The notes beneath the pieces are model-generated. The model ran no database searches and was not told the DNA's origin. It worked only from the letters and a program-made list of their open reading frames with translations. The position numbers were made by a program, and so were the translations under genes. From NCBI GenBank assembly GCA_003427395.1, contig BFEA01000217.1:1623345-1687344 (forward strand): a stretch of 64,000 nucleotides of DNA, given 5' to 3'. Positions within the stretch are counted from its first letter, which is position 1. The number at the start of each line of letters is the position of its first letter. Positions 35,586 through 45,581 of this stretch are shown here, in pieces. Source of the stretch: Chara braunii. Lineage: Eukaryota; Streptophyta; Charophyceae; Charales; Characeae.

Positions 35586-35859
35586 GCCCAACAAAGTTCA
35601 GATCATTGTTTCCTGAATTTTTACTAGTGTCCAAATAGTGGCAGTCTGCAGCCTCCTCGGTCGCATGAGGATGCTGGTGTTAACAATTCGAATACTCGAT
35701 ATATATTTACACATCCAGAGTTGGGACTAGACTAGGATCAGCGTTTAGACATCGGGGTCGACACAATGATCAGAGTGGTAACCGGAAACGGCTGTCAGAG
35801 AACAGGTTTTCTGAGGCAGCAATTGGGGACTATATCTAGAGCAAGTATTCGAAAGGCAT

Positions 35860-36270
35860 CCGAAACCATACTCAAAACCGTATCCGGAACCATATTCAGA
35901 ACCGTATCTGGAACCATATTCAGAACCGTATCCGGAACCATATTCAGAACCGTATCCGNNNNNNNNNNNNNNNNNNNNNNNNNNNNNNNNNNNNNNNNNN
36001 NNNNNNNNNNNNNNNNNNNNNNNNNNNNNNNNNNNNNNNNNNNNNNNNNNNNNNNNNNNNNNNNNNNNNNNNNNNNNNNNNNNNNNNNNNNNNNNNNNNN
36101 NNNGTATCCGGAACCATATTCAGAACCGTATCCGGAACCATACTCAATACCGTAACTGGAACCATACTCAAAACCGTATCCGGAACCATATTCAGAACTT
36201 TATCCAGAACCATACTCAGAACCGTATCCGGAACCATACTCAGAACCATACTCTGAACCATACTCGGATT
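35860..36270. repeat. 24-bp minisatellite with sequencing gap, LTR 1
   Basis: Units of GGAACCATATTCAGAACC plus GTATCC repeat many times; 12-bp half-units (GAACCATACTCA, GAACCGTATCCG) are visible. The forward frame encodes repeats of P-E-P-Y-S-E-P-Y. The 145-N gap at 35959-36103 lies inside, so the copy number is unknown. Confidence 0.9.
35959..36103. other. Assembly gap, 145 N
   Basis: The gap falls in the minisatellite; the true length is probably not 145. Confidence 0.95.
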
Positions 36271-37078
36271 CTTACTCAGCCTCTATTCGGTCCTTTACTT
36301 GTTTGATGTTTCGCAACCAGTCAGTGGTCAGAGAAAACACTTCTGAATGACAATTTTTGTGGTCAACTTGATCTGACAGCGGTCGTTCATTGGCAGACTA
36401 CTGTTATCTCGACCTCTAGCATCTTGCCCTTTATCAGCTAACATCAACAACACTCAGTGTACACCGTCAACAGTCAAACGACAATGTTCAGTTTTGAGTC
36501 AGCGACTAATCAACATCTAACCGCCCAAAAGAGAAGGCGTTCAGATCAGGACTCAGGTATTCAGGTCCGGATTTGGGCTCTGTACTCTGGACTTAACTAT
36601 GCTCGGAACTGTACTTGGGCAGTACTCGTAACCGTACCTCGAGCTGTACTAAGAGCAGTTCTCAGGACAAGTACTTGGAACCACATTCAGAGCGGTACTT
36701 AGGATGGTGCTCTGAACGGTATTTAACTGTGGATTCGGTTGCCTCTCAATTTGCATGTAATCAGCAAACAACCAACTCAAACGTCAACGAGTGTACTTTA
36801 TCAAGCAATTAGTTTTCAGAGCAGCAATCAGCCAGTAATTGAAAACCACCCTCCAGAGCAGTAATCGTATTAACAGCAATCAACTGGTAATCAAATGGTG
36901 AGCGAATGACAACAGAGAACTGTATCTAGAACAACAACCAGGAACAGCAGCAGGAAATGACAATCTGAAACAACCATTCAAAACAGCAATCTGCCCAATA
37001 GTCTTTTCACACTTATATCATCCAAGAGTCACGCGTTTCGAGTTTGGTGATCTGATGTAACGAAAATTCAGTAAGAAT
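36271..37078. other. LTR interior, no convincing gene
   Basis: Repetitive CAGCAATCAG and ACTCGGAACTGTAC-like short motifs. Frames such as 36457-36702 are open in both LTRs but are low-complexity. Confidence 0.4.
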
Positions 37079-37333
37079 ATGGACAGCAGCAACACAGTTA
37101 GAGTCTTCTGCTTGCTGTATCAGAGTGCTGAAGAGACCTGGAGGGAGAGAGCAGTTGAGGAGTACAATCAGCAGACTGCTATGATGATGGAACATGCGCT
37201 GGTTCTCGTGAGGGATCATACAAAAATCGAATACACGTACTACCTGTATGATAAGATTGGCAGGCTATGTGCCACCATAACTTCAGTGGGCACTATTGAG
37301 GAAGCAAGGAGGATCGTTAGCGGCCATCAGTGA
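37079..37333 (+). CDS. LTR ORF3, small hypothetical protein (84 aa)
   Basis: Unrecognised. ATG at 37079. The C-terminal half, KIEYTYYLYDKIGRL followed by SVGTIEEARRIVSG, follows the LTR ORF2 pattern. In LTR 2 (56425-56679) the frame is intact with three amino-acid and about four silent differences, weakly consistent with purifying selection. Confidence 0.6.
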   Translation: MDSSNTVRVFCLLYQSAEETWRERAVEEYNQQTAMMMEHALVLVRDHTKIEYTYYLYDKIGRLCATITSVGTIEEARRIVSGHQ

Positions 37334-37542
37334 GTGTTCTGTCTCTGAACAAGAACAACTCACCTACCTGGACAATCAACAATCAGTCATCAGCGATTAT
37401 TTAATCAACAATCAATCATTAGCATTCATTTAATCAGCAATCTATTATCAGCAATTAGTTTTCCAGCAATCGGTTCCTTGCGGTCAGCTTGGTAGTCAGT
37501 TATTCGGGACCTTCTGATCAGCCTGTACTGGCAAAGGTACTC

Positions 37543-38205
37543 ATGAGCACAGTTCAGTCTGCGTCGGTCAGTGAGTCAGTGCTGGCCAACCTCAATCGGA
37601 TTTCTTGCAAAGAGGCATTTCATTATCAGTATGTTAATGTCATTGGTTTCAAACAGGGAGATCTGTCAATCTTCGTTGTCCAGACCAGCTTTGCCGATGG
37701 TACTATTCATGACCTGAGGCCATACCTGAAAAAAGGGAAGGAGGCTCATGATCATTTTGACGCAGTGTGGATCTCTGCCACAAGGTATCTCGAGCAGAGG
37801 GAGAGGGAGCTCGACGAGAGTGGCACTACTCTGATCCACAGCTTCGGGCCGATGCCTTATACTGACTATCCTAGGCCTCCAGTCCCTTCCCTTCTCACTG
37901 ATGGCACGAGTTGGCTGGATGTGATTGGTCTGGCAAAGAGGTATATCTCTCCTGCGGTGATCGACATTGGGGCGTTGACAGAGCCTACCGAGTACCCCTA
38001 CCTCAGACGAGGAGTCTTTTAAGTGGATGGACTGCCTATTTTGTGGGAGGAGTTTTGCTCAATGGTTAACTACCGTGTCATGTGCCTTGGATGGTCATGC
38101 TCAGAGCTAGCTAGCTACAGGTTGCTTTTCGTCACGAAGCCTCAGTCTCAGATTGTACGTAGGCGTGGACCTCGGCACCAGAGAGGAGTAGTGAAAAGAG
38201 ATTGA
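37543..38205 (+). pseudogene. LTR ORF4, DxRxY-family protein (one internal stop)
   Basis: The frame starts at ATG 37543 (open upstream to 37489), reaches TAA at 38020-38022 and continues in the same frame to 38205, where LTR 2 has a serine codon instead of the stop. It contains the shared block F-x-Y-x-Y ... F-x-[DE]-G-x-I-x-D-[LI]-R-P-Y-[LV]-K (about residues 40-85) and a later RPPVP. The same blocks occur in leader ORF A and, more weakly, in B and C. The extra C-terminal part ends in a basic IVRRRGPRHQRG tail. Function unknown. Confidence 0.6.
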
Positions 38206-38488
38206 GAGATGGACCANAGGGATGAGTGAGGACTCTTGAGAGGTGCTGACCACGCTCGTTTATGTGTACTTTATGAGATTATTATGAGTTCTCATTCTTC
38301 CCTCACTCGATTGCCTTTGTTTTGTTCGAGTCAATTAGTCTTGTTTTCTGCATTATTTTTGCTTGATGATTGCCATTGTGGACGTTTTGTCACAGTTCTC
38401 AAAATCAGATTGACATAATTGATGCATGCATAGCACCCTATAATTTTATAATTATTGTTTGTATTAATTCTCTGCTGTTCCAAATCAA
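38206..38488. other. LTR 3' part, no gene
   Basis: T-rich sequence conserved in LTR 2. It likely lies near the RNA 3' end. Confidence 0.4.
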
Positions 38489-38494
38489 AATAAA
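38489..38494 (+). promoter_or_regulatory. Candidate poly(A) signal of LTR 1
   Basis: AATAAA lies about 190 bases before the LTR end, a usual place for the R region, and is kept in LTR 2. Confidence 0.5.
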
Positions 38495-38686
38495 AGATTC
38501 CTAAGACCGGGGACTGGCGAAGATCGCAATTGAAGGGTCTCGCTCGAAGCCGGACGCACACAACAGGAAGGGATTTGCATTATTTAATTTATTTTATTTA
38601 TTGCAATCACATACAAAATCCTGCGTGACAGCCTGTTGGCTTTTCGGTTGCGCTAAGAGGCTCGACTGGAAAAAGTGCGACAAAAA

Positions 38687-38705
38687 TGGCGCCGTTGCCG
38701 GGGAC
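38687..38705 (+). promoter_or_regulatory. tRNA-Asp primer-binding site (family I, copy 1)
   Basis: TGGCGCCGTTGCCGGGGA is the exact complement of the 3' end of plant tRNA-Asp(GTC) including CCA, as used by Athila-type elements. It starts four bases after the LTR end. Confidence 0.9.
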
Positions 38706-39016
38706 ATGAAAAAAAATTCGTGTCCGGAACGAACCTGGGTCATCATTATCTTTGAGCCTTGATTAGGACGTGAGAACTGTTGACATTTCTGTGAGCTTCA
38801 TGTTAATTTTATTATTTTCATTCAAGTCTCGATTTTCTTGAGAATCACGACTACTAACTGTGATTTATTTCTTCCTTGTGTGAGGTACCACACTGGATTG
38901 GGAAAAGGAGATTGACATTATTGACTGGAGAGAATCGAGCTTGATACCTGGTATGCCTAATTATCGCCCAACACACTGAAATGAATTGAAAGGAAGAATG
39001 GAACGGATCGGAACAG
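38706..39016. other. 5' leader of copy 1
   Basis: Non-coding leader between PBS and ORF A. GTGTGAGGTACC near 38879 resembles a splice donor, but no acceptor can be assigned. Confidence 0.4.
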
Positions 39017-39370
39017 ATGTTGGTCGACAGTGTTTTGAAAGAATTGTCTAAATTTACTACAAGAGGGATATTTCCTTACAGATATGAGGCTTGTTGGGGC
39101 TATCATTCTTGTGGCTCAACCATCTGCGTAGTGCTGACTCATTTCCTGGAGGGAGATATTTATGATATCCGCCCATATGTCAAGGAAGGAGGCAGTAATG
39201 ATGGTGAAAATTTTAATTGGTTATGGAAGATCGTGATCCAATTTATCTATAATGAAAAGACAGATCTGATCAAGCAAAAGAAGAAAGTGGAATGGGGTAT
39301 AATGTCAGTAGCATACAAGACTGTTCCAATCCCTCCTATACCTGACAGCTATTGTTATGGGACTAATTAG
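39017..39370 (+). CDS. Leader ORF A, DxRxY-family protein (117 aa)
   Basis: ATG at 39017. The frame is intact in both family I copies. It contains F-P-Y-R-Y-E (about residue 19), VVLTHFLEGDIYDIRPYVKEG (about residues 36-57) and ends with VPIPPIPDSY. This matches LTR ORF4 block for block and ORF B in part. It lies upstream of gag, where Ty3/gypsy elements normally have only leader sequence. Function unknown. Confidence 0.65.
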   Translation: MLVDSVLKELSKFTTRGIFPYRYEACWGYHSCGSTICVVLTHFLEGDIYDIRPYVKEGGSNDGENFNWLWKIVIQFIYNEKTDLIKQKKKVEWGIMSVAYKTVPIPPIPDSYCYGTN

Positions 39371-39406
39371 CTGTCAATAATCAAAGAGAGAAAATAAACA
39401 GTGGTC

Positions 39407-39901
39407 ATTAGAGCTGAAGAGGTTTCGGCAGAAGTAATCAGACAAAGAAGGTCAAATTTCGGCAGAGGTTCGGGTCCAAGTCAAGAGGAGATTGAAGGTC
39501 TCCTAAGGTCGCTGAATACTCTAAGTAAGAGAGAGACATTTTCATATGAAGTTGTTAGGTATGAGATGGTCGAGACCGAATGGGAGCAGGAACGATTATA
39601 TGTGCTGACATTCTATTTCACAGACCTGGATGTGTATGACGTAAGAATCTATGTCCCAAAGGAAAGAAGTGTTGATGCAGTGTATGGGAGATGTTGGGGA
39701 TTTGCTGAAGAGGTAGTACTGAGAGAGAAAAAAAGACTTGAGAGAGAGAACTAATGCTTCACTAGGTCGACTCGATTTGCTGTCCTTGATGGATTCCGAG
39801 TCCCTCCCATACCTGATATCAATCTATGTAAAAACAATTGGTACGCCATGATAAAGTTTGCATGGAAAGTGAAGAGAGCCCAAGAAAAATACTCTCAGTA
39901 G
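39407..39901 (+). pseudogene. Leader ORF B, DxRxY-family protein (start lost, internal stop)
   Basis: In copy 1 the likely start codon is ATT at 39407, where copy 2 has ATG. The frame is stopped by TAA at 39752 (AAA in copy 2) and ends at TAG 39899. Shared blocks are FSYEVVRYEM, LTFYFTDLDVYDVRIYVPKE and a later FRVPPIPDI. A charged helix (EEVVLREKKRLEREN) lies between. Confidence 0.6.
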
Positions 39902-40356
39902 CCAGGATAACTACTTTGAGGGGTAAACTGTATGAGGTAGTAGGGTGTGATAGTCCTTTTGTGATCCTGAGATATGAGACTTGTAAGAGAGGGCCCATAA
40001 TATTTCTTACACCAGTGGTCAAATTCCTAAGTATTGGCAGTCTGGACGTAGGGATTTATGTATCAGCAGGCCTAGAAAAGGAAGATGACTACTTGAAGTG
40101 TCAGACATGCGCTTATATTAGTCTCATAAGAACCAAGGAATGACTTGAAAAACTAAAGAGAAAAGTAACCTTGGGGAAAGAAGTGAGACAATTTGAGAGG
40201 CTTCCTGAGTTTTCAATTATTAAGGGATTTGAAGGTAGGAGAGACTGGATGCCTCTGTTGGGAGCCATTGTTGAGATTGGTAGAGCAAGTGAAAAAGGCT
40301 CCACTGTGATAATAAAATCCCTGCTCCTGAGTACCTTCGAACACAGAGATCCCTGA
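39862..40356 (+). pseudogene. Leader ORF C, diverged DxRxY-family protein (internal stop)
   Basis: ATG at 39862, overlapping the end of ORF B by 40 bases. A TGA at 40141 replaces TGG of copy 2. The C-terminus is frameshifted by a 5-bp deletion relative to copy 2. It contains FVILRYETC, then a GSLDVGIYVSAG block (LDVRIYVSAG in copy 2) in the position of D-[IV]-R-x-Y-[IV] in A and B. Confidence 0.5.
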
Positions 40357-40407
40357 TTGTGTCCAACCTGAGATCTACCTTTCATATGTTGCTTATGATG
40401 ATTAGCA

Positions 40408-40698
40408 ATGCCCAGTTTGACTGAACAGCTGACACTAGGAGTTGTGTTGGAGAGTAGAGAAGTCAAGATAGAAGGGACTCTTTGGATCTCTGTCAGAAAT
40501 CTTTCTACCCTGGATGAGCTTGAGTTCTTGCAACCTTTCTTAGATCGCATGAGAGACTCTGCCTTAAGAGTTACCACTGACTAGACTGAGATAAACTATC
40601 TGTTAAAGGTGGTGAAAGTGGAAACTATTGAAAGAGTATCATATCACAATTTTCAGGAACGGGTCTCTCTTGCAAGAAGGATCAACAGTGGGCTGTAA
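40408..40698 (+). pseudogene. Leader ORF D, hypothetical (96 codons, internal stop)
   Basis: ATG at 40408. TAG at 40582 in copy 1 (Gln in copy 2). It ends at TAA 40696. The C-terminal ERVSLARRINSGL resembles EPVSLARRVRD of ORF E, which begins three bases later, so the pair may be a duplication. Confidence 0.5.
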
Positions 40699-40701
40699 AC
40701 G

Positions 40702-40968
40702 ATGCAATTTGATTATAAGATTATAGACCTGACTCGATATTTTATGATCCGGGGTACCATAAAGGGGTATAATAAAAGGTTGAATAGAGGTGATGAGAGA
40801 GCGTTGATTGAAGATTACAATGGAAGGCTGAGAAGGATTGCACTGCCCTTGATCACTACCCAATCAATTATTGCTTATACCCTATATGTACAGAACTCTC
40901 AGGGGGTAGAGCAGACAAGAGAAGATAGGAACGAACCTGTATCTCTTGCGAGGAGAGTGAGAGATTGA
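40702..40968 (+). CDS. Leader ORF E, hypothetical (88 aa)
   Basis: ATG at 40702, right behind ORF D. It is basic and has IIAYTLYVQNSQG, weakly like the IEY-x-x-Y-x-Y...G block of LTR ORF2 and ORF3, and ends in VSLARRVRD. Copy 2 has a 1-bp deletion. Function unknown. Confidence 0.5.
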   Translation: MQFDYKIIDLTRYFMIRGTIKGYNKRLNRGDERALIEDYNGRLRRIALPLITTQSIIAYTLYVQNSQGVEQTREDRNEPVSLARRVRD

Positions 40969-41029
40969 AGGGCAGAGAAGAAAAAGGACAAGAGTCACAG
41001 AAAGAGAGGGGAATACTTGGGAAAAGTCT

Positions 41030-42334
41030 ATGGTCAAGATGGCAGGGCGAACAAAACCGAGTACATCTGTAGGGACCAATGAAGAGACCTTGGTTGGGGT
41101 TCTACGGGAACTGGTCGAAAGAGTTGATACAATCAAAAGGGGGTCAGATATTGCAAGAGCAAAAAAAACAGATGAGACAATTCCCTGCTTCAGAGGACCA
41201 CAGGTTAATGACTTCCTGGACGAGTATGAGTTATTTGGGCTCAGTTATGGCTTGACAGATAAGCAACGGCTTAAGCACCTCCTGTCTTATTGTGATACTG
41301 ACTCAAGACTGACAGTTCACGAATTAATGGAAGGTGTTACTACTTGGGAAGAAGTCAAGGAGAGACTGAAAAAAAAAATTGAGAAACATTTAGTTCCGAC
41401 TACAACTAAGGATTTACTTAACATCAAAATAGCTAAATATGACACTTTCAATGTTTTTCTTCAAACCTTCATCCGAACAGCAAAAAGAATTCCATATTTG
41501 GATGAAGCTCAGAGATGCCATATATTTTAAACAAATTTTACGGACACTGAAAGGCAAGCAGTCCTTAATCAAGCTCAACACTATCCTCTCAAATATGATG
41601 AAATGGTGGCAATCATAAGAACTCTACCTACCGTCTCCCATAAGAAATGGTCACTGGATCAGATCAGTACTTTGGCCAAGGATTGGGAGACTGAGAATGG
41701 AATGAATAGAGGAAGCAATCTAACTGCTGAGAATATTCTTCAAAAGGTGATGATTGACTTTATGCCTGCACTGCATGCTGTGAATGACAGGAGAAAGAAA
41801 AATGTTAAAAGTGAGGAAGATGACGACGATGATGATGACAACGAAAATCATGGTAAGAAAGGGGATTCGTCCAGAACCAAAAGGAATGGGAAGAATGGTG
41901 ATGGAGGAAGCAGGGAGAGAAAAAAATATGATGAGCATCCTAAAATGAGTTTTACTTGCTACTATTGTGGTGAAAGTGGACATACTACCACCTATTGGAA
42001 ACCTCTTGAGGAGGATGTAAGGAGTGGGGTGACAAAGAAAGATGCAGAGGGCCATGTCTGTGATAGTTCATGAAATAAGTTGAACCCCAGACATCCGAGA
42101 GGTATGAGGCTTCTTGCTCTTAAGCATGATGAAAAGATGAAGATTAAGAAGAAGAGAAAGACCAATGTGAATGTTCATCTCCTGACTACAGATTTGCCTA
42201 GTGAACTGATACAAAGAACAGATGACCCTCATACCATGATTGAGTTGTCTCTGCAGTCCTTAACATTGACAGAGTGTGAGCCTAGTGAGGCATCAACAAG
42301 TGAGTCTCCATTGGGAGGGAACCCTACTTTTTAG
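41030..42334 (+). pseudogene. gag: Family I gag, copy 1
   Basis: Capsid/nucleocapsid protein that packages element RNA. The frame runs from ATG 41030 to TAG 42332, with TAA at 41528 and TGA at 42071 that are not shared with copy 2. The capsid region (CFRGPQVNDFLDEYE, WEEVKERLKKKIEKH, F-LQTFIRTAK) resembles gypsy gag. An acidic run of eight or more Asp (about 41820-41850) precedes a knuckle C-YY-C-GESG-H-TTTY-W at 41957-41998, where the last Cys is Trp. Lys-rich sequence follows. Copy 2 has the same Trp. Confidence 0.8.
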
Positions 42335-42370
42335 AGTCCCTCTTGATTAGTAGAGTCCTCTTCCAATGAA

Positions 42371-43327
42371 ATGGTTCATTTCCTGGCTAACATGATGTCA
42401 TTCCATGGTGATCTACCCCCAGAGTTTATCATGGAACCTAGTGTAGGGGTAGGTGAAGTAAGGAATCATCAAACCCGTATGACACCTCAAATGATAGAAG
42501 AAAAGAAAAGAAAGAAGGTTGAGGAGTCACTTATCGACATCCTTGATGATTCTGAACCGAAACATTCACAGGAAAAGAATGAACAGGGGAGAAAGATAAA
42601 ATTTGTCCTCAAGAGTGATTTGGACGATAGGACTGTGATTTCTGATGTAATCGCTAAGATGCTGGAGGAAACGGAAGTGACATTGTCTTTCAAGGAAACA
42701 ATGACGCTAGCACCCAAACTGAGAGAAGAATTGAAAAGGTTGATTGAGAAGAAGAAAATGGAAGTTAATTATTTGGGGTCAGTCTTTCCCAACCAAGTGA
42801 ATAGATCACTACCTGGTTGCAAGATGAGATTTGCAACCATGGGTTGTGGGCATCTTACAATTCGCATTAAATAAGTGAAGATTTTAGCCCTAGTAGATTC
42901 TGGGGCAGAGATGATACTTCTTTCACGAAGAACGATAGAAGCATGTAATTTATCTATTGACAGGCCTGCACAAAACGTACTGAGTGATATTGCAGGAGAA
43001 CTGCTCGTGGAAGGATTTATTGATATTTTGCCTATCAAGGTTGGGACAATGACTGTAAAGTTACTGGGTTTTGTAGTATCTGATCTGAATCATGACTGTA
43101 TCTTGGGAACTTCATTCTTGCATAGGATAGAGGTGGTCCAATTTTTCAGTCATGAGGGGTCATCTTGGATCAGCCTACAGGATCCAGAAATTGCTCAAGA
43201 GCAGACCTTTATGGTCGGTACGAAAAATGATTTCAAGCATCAACTGTCTGCTAACTCGATCAGGAGGGAGGAATCTGCTGAAAGGGTTAAGAGACTAAAG
43301 GAGGAAGGAAAACGAGAAGCAAAATAA
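42371..43327 (+). pseudogene. Family I aspartic protease ORF, copy 1
   Basis: Matures the Gag-Pol polyprotein. ATG at 42371, same frame as gag. The N-terminal 167 residues are charged and unrecognised. A TAA at 42872 (shared with copy 2) is followed at once, in frame, by VKILALVDSGAEMILLSRR, the retropepsin active site (D-S-G at 42896), and by VVSDLNHDCILGTSFL, the second conserved block. It ends at 43325. The shared stop may be a readthrough site or inherited damage. Confidence 0.8.
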
Positions 43328-43512
43328 GAGATTTCAGTGGGAATCAATCAAGTTTTGAAGATGATGAGAGTCCTTGGTAAACTCGAGGATTAGGACGGGC
43401 AAATTGAAGCCTTCAAGAAAGTTGTGAAAACTGCTAAGGGAGGGAAGATAAAATTGAGATTTGCATCGATTCGCCCTTTTTAAGGAAAATAACTACTGGG
43501 TCAAAAAGAAAG
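43328..43512. other. Protease-RT junction, frames closed
   Basis: All frames contain stops, identically in both copies. A frameshift or reinitiation would be needed to express RT. Confidence 0.5.
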
Positions 43513-43515
43513 TAG

Positions 43516-45141
43516 AAGCCCAAGGGGTTGAAGAAAAACCCAGTGACAGTCTTAATAGAGAAAGACTATGATGAAGCATTGGAAAATGAAAGACAAATTA
43601 TAAGAGCATTGAGAGAATCAACAAAACTGGAGAATAGGGTCACTAAAGAAAGGTTTGACACAATGAAGATAGGCTCGGATCAGTTTATCCTGCCTAAAGA
43701 GAAAGAATATATATTCAAGATGTGTAAGGAATTCTCTGGTGCCTTTTCTTTTAATGATGAAGAGAGAGGGCAATTGGCCATGGACATGATGAAGATGGCT
43801 AAGATTTGGACAGTTGATCATGTTTCATGGAATGATAGACCAACCAAGTATGCCTTGAAGGAAGAAGCAGAGGTTCTGAAGTATCTTGACAAAAAAATTG
43901 CATCTAATGTTGCTGAACCTACTGATGGACCATATGCTAACCATTGGTTTTGTTTCTTGAAACCAGGGGGTGGGCTAAGATGGATACAGAATCTTCAGAA
44001 GCTCAATTCTGTGTCGGTACGTGATACAGGTAGTTTTCCTAATGCTGATCTCCTCGCTGAATCCTTTGCTGGTCGATGTATTTATTCCCTTGTTGACCTA
44101 TATTCTGGCTATGATCAGTTCCCTATTGATCCCACCAGCCGGCCGATGACTGCCATGCACACGCCAAGGGGGCTTGTTCAGATGTGTGTGGTACCTCAGG
44201 GCTGGACTAACGGAGTGGTGGTGGTTCAAAGGGATATGATCAAAGTCATGCAGGACATCTCTCATGAAATAACCAGTCCCACCATTGATGATAATCCTGT
44301 AAAAGGACCCTTGGTAAGAGATGAAACTTTGGTCTCAGGGGGAGTCAGAAAGTTTGTCTGGGAACATGCTGAAGGAGTAAAGATGGTCCTAGAAAGACTT
44401 CAGAAGTATAATTTGACTGCCAGTGGACCAAAGTCCCTTCTCTTCCAACCAGAAGTGATAATCTTGGGCTTTATATGCTTCTCCAAGGGTAGAAATGCAG
44501 CTCCCAAGAAGGTAGATAAGATTCTGAATTGGCCTCTGCCTCTCAAAAGAGTGACAGATGTCATGAGCTTCTTGGGAGTCTGTGGATTCTGGAGGATTTT
44601 TTTTCCTCATTTTGCTGCCCTTGCAGAACCTCTGAGAGAAATGGTAAGACAAGGGGTTGACTTAGCATGGAATGATAAAAGACAAGCTGCAGCAGAAACG
44701 TTGCAAGAAAAACTAAGAGATGGTNGAGTAGTACTGAGAGTACCCTATTATGATGATGAGGAGACAAGACTTTTCATAATTGAGGCTGATGGAGGACCAG
44801 NGNCTCTGGGTGGAGTGCTTATACAGAAANATNNAAATGNGAGAGAAAGACCCTTAAGGTTTGAAAGCAGAACCCTCAATTCTACTGAAAGAGGCTACAC
44901 NCAATTCAGGAAAGAGCTACTGTCAATCATCCATAGCCTCATGTGCTNCAGGCACTACGTCTTGGGAAGGAGATTCATCNTGAGGACTGATGCATCTGCT
45001 GTGATTGGTGCCATTAAAAANCATNNACAGGTAGATCCAACAGTCANCAGATGGANCGCTTTCATCTNNACATATGATTTTAAATTGNAAAAGATNCCNA
45101 CTGANAAGAACAGAGCGGATGGTTTAAGCCGGATAGAGTGA
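43516..45141 (+). CDS. pol: Family I reverse transcriptase - RNase H, copy 1
   Basis: Open from the TAG at 43513 to TGA 45139; the first ATG is at 43663. The RT region has FLKPGGGLRWIQNLQKLN, SLVDLYSGYDQ (first catalytic Asp, 44095), VPQGWTNGV and PTIDDNPVKGP (Asp pair at 44287-44292), where the usual Tyr/Phe of YxDD is Thr. The wording IDD-x-PVKGP resembles gypsy elements of basidiomycete fungi more than standard plant ones. The connection (LGVCGFWRIFFPHF) and RNase H (IIEADGGP, Asp at 44788; FRKELLSI; RTDASAV) follow. Ns begin at 44725. It is in a different frame from gag-protease. Confidence 0.88.
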   Translation, partial: KPKGLKKNPVTVLIEKDYDEALENERQIIRALRESTKLENRVTKERFDTMKIGSDQFILPKEKEYIFKMCKEFSGAFSFNDEERGQLAMDMMKMAKIWTVDHVSWNDRPTKYALKEEAEVLKYLDKKIASNVAEPTDGPYANHWFCFLKPGGGLRWIQNLQKLNSVSVRDTGSFPNADLLAESFAGRCIYSLVDLYSGYDQFPIDPTSRPMTAMHTPRGLVQMCVVPQGWTNGVVVVQRDMIKVMQDISHEITSPTIDDNPVKGPLVRDETLVSGGVRKFVWEHAEGVKMVLERLQKYNLTASGPKSLLFQPEVIILGFICFSKGRNAAPKKVDKILNWPLPLKRVTDVMSFLGVCGFWRIFFPHFAALAEPLREMVRQGVDLAWNDKRQAAAETLQEKLRDGXVVLRVPYYDDEETRLFIIEADGGPXXLGGVLIQKXXNXRERPLRFESRTLNSTERGYXQFRKELLSIIHSLMCXRHYVLGRRFIXRTDASAVIGAIKXHXQVDPTVXRWXAFIXTYDFKLXKXXTXKNRADGLSRIE

Positions 45142-45495
45142 CGAGGAGAAGAGGAAGATGTGAATGAAACAATTGAAGAATCTGCCTATGTTGATAATTT
45201 CCTTAATGAAAGAGATGATGAGGACTATGAGGCACCATGCTCCTACAAGTGGAGTCTGTGGCCCGAAGCGAAAAACAGTTGGGGAGAAATTCCAAGTGCA
45301 TACGTCTATGAGTCGATTCTAGGGAAAGAAGAAGATGATGAATCAAACGATTGGTATGCAAGAGTTAATGTAGCGGCGGTGGCTGCTTATGAGATTGGGG
45401 AAAGTTCAGGTTCAAAGGAAGAAGAGGAGAGTGAAAAAAANGAAGAAGAGATTTTTTTTTCTTTGAAAAATATGATGAGAACTATCAAGAGATAG
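45142..45495 (+). pseudogene. RNase H-integrase linker, copy 1
   Basis: Continues in the RT frame after TGA 45139. Very acidic, with PCSYKWSLWPEAKNSWGEI. This is the tether region between RNase H and integrase and no domain is expected. Confidence 0.6.
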
Positions 45496-45581
45496 ATAAA
45501 AAGATGGAAAAGGGGCAACTAAAAGAATATTCCTGTAAAGATTCAAGGAAGAAATTCAGACTAAAAAGATGATATCTCTTT

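Larger units (their letters stand above)
30339..38682 (+). repeat. Family I LTR, copy 1 (8344 bp)
   Basis: It begins TGTCGGAGGG and ends GTGCGACA, so the ends form the inverted repeat TGTCG/CGACA. It is followed by AAAA and the PBS. The same sequence recurs at 49841-58028. The length includes a gap of 145 N. Typical Ty3/gypsy LTRs are a few hundred bases to about 5 kb. It carries two terminal hairpins, a TATA box, four ORFs, a minisatellite and a late AATAAA. Confidence 0.88.

Noticed and set aside
35860-36270. Possible CRISPR array
   Set aside because: The repeat is a contiguous 24-bp minisatellite without unique spacers, in a eukaryotic transposon.
43618-43821. Minus-strand ORFs opposite RT (also 44389-44652, 62907-63110, 63678-63941)
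   Set aside because: Shadows of the RT frame.
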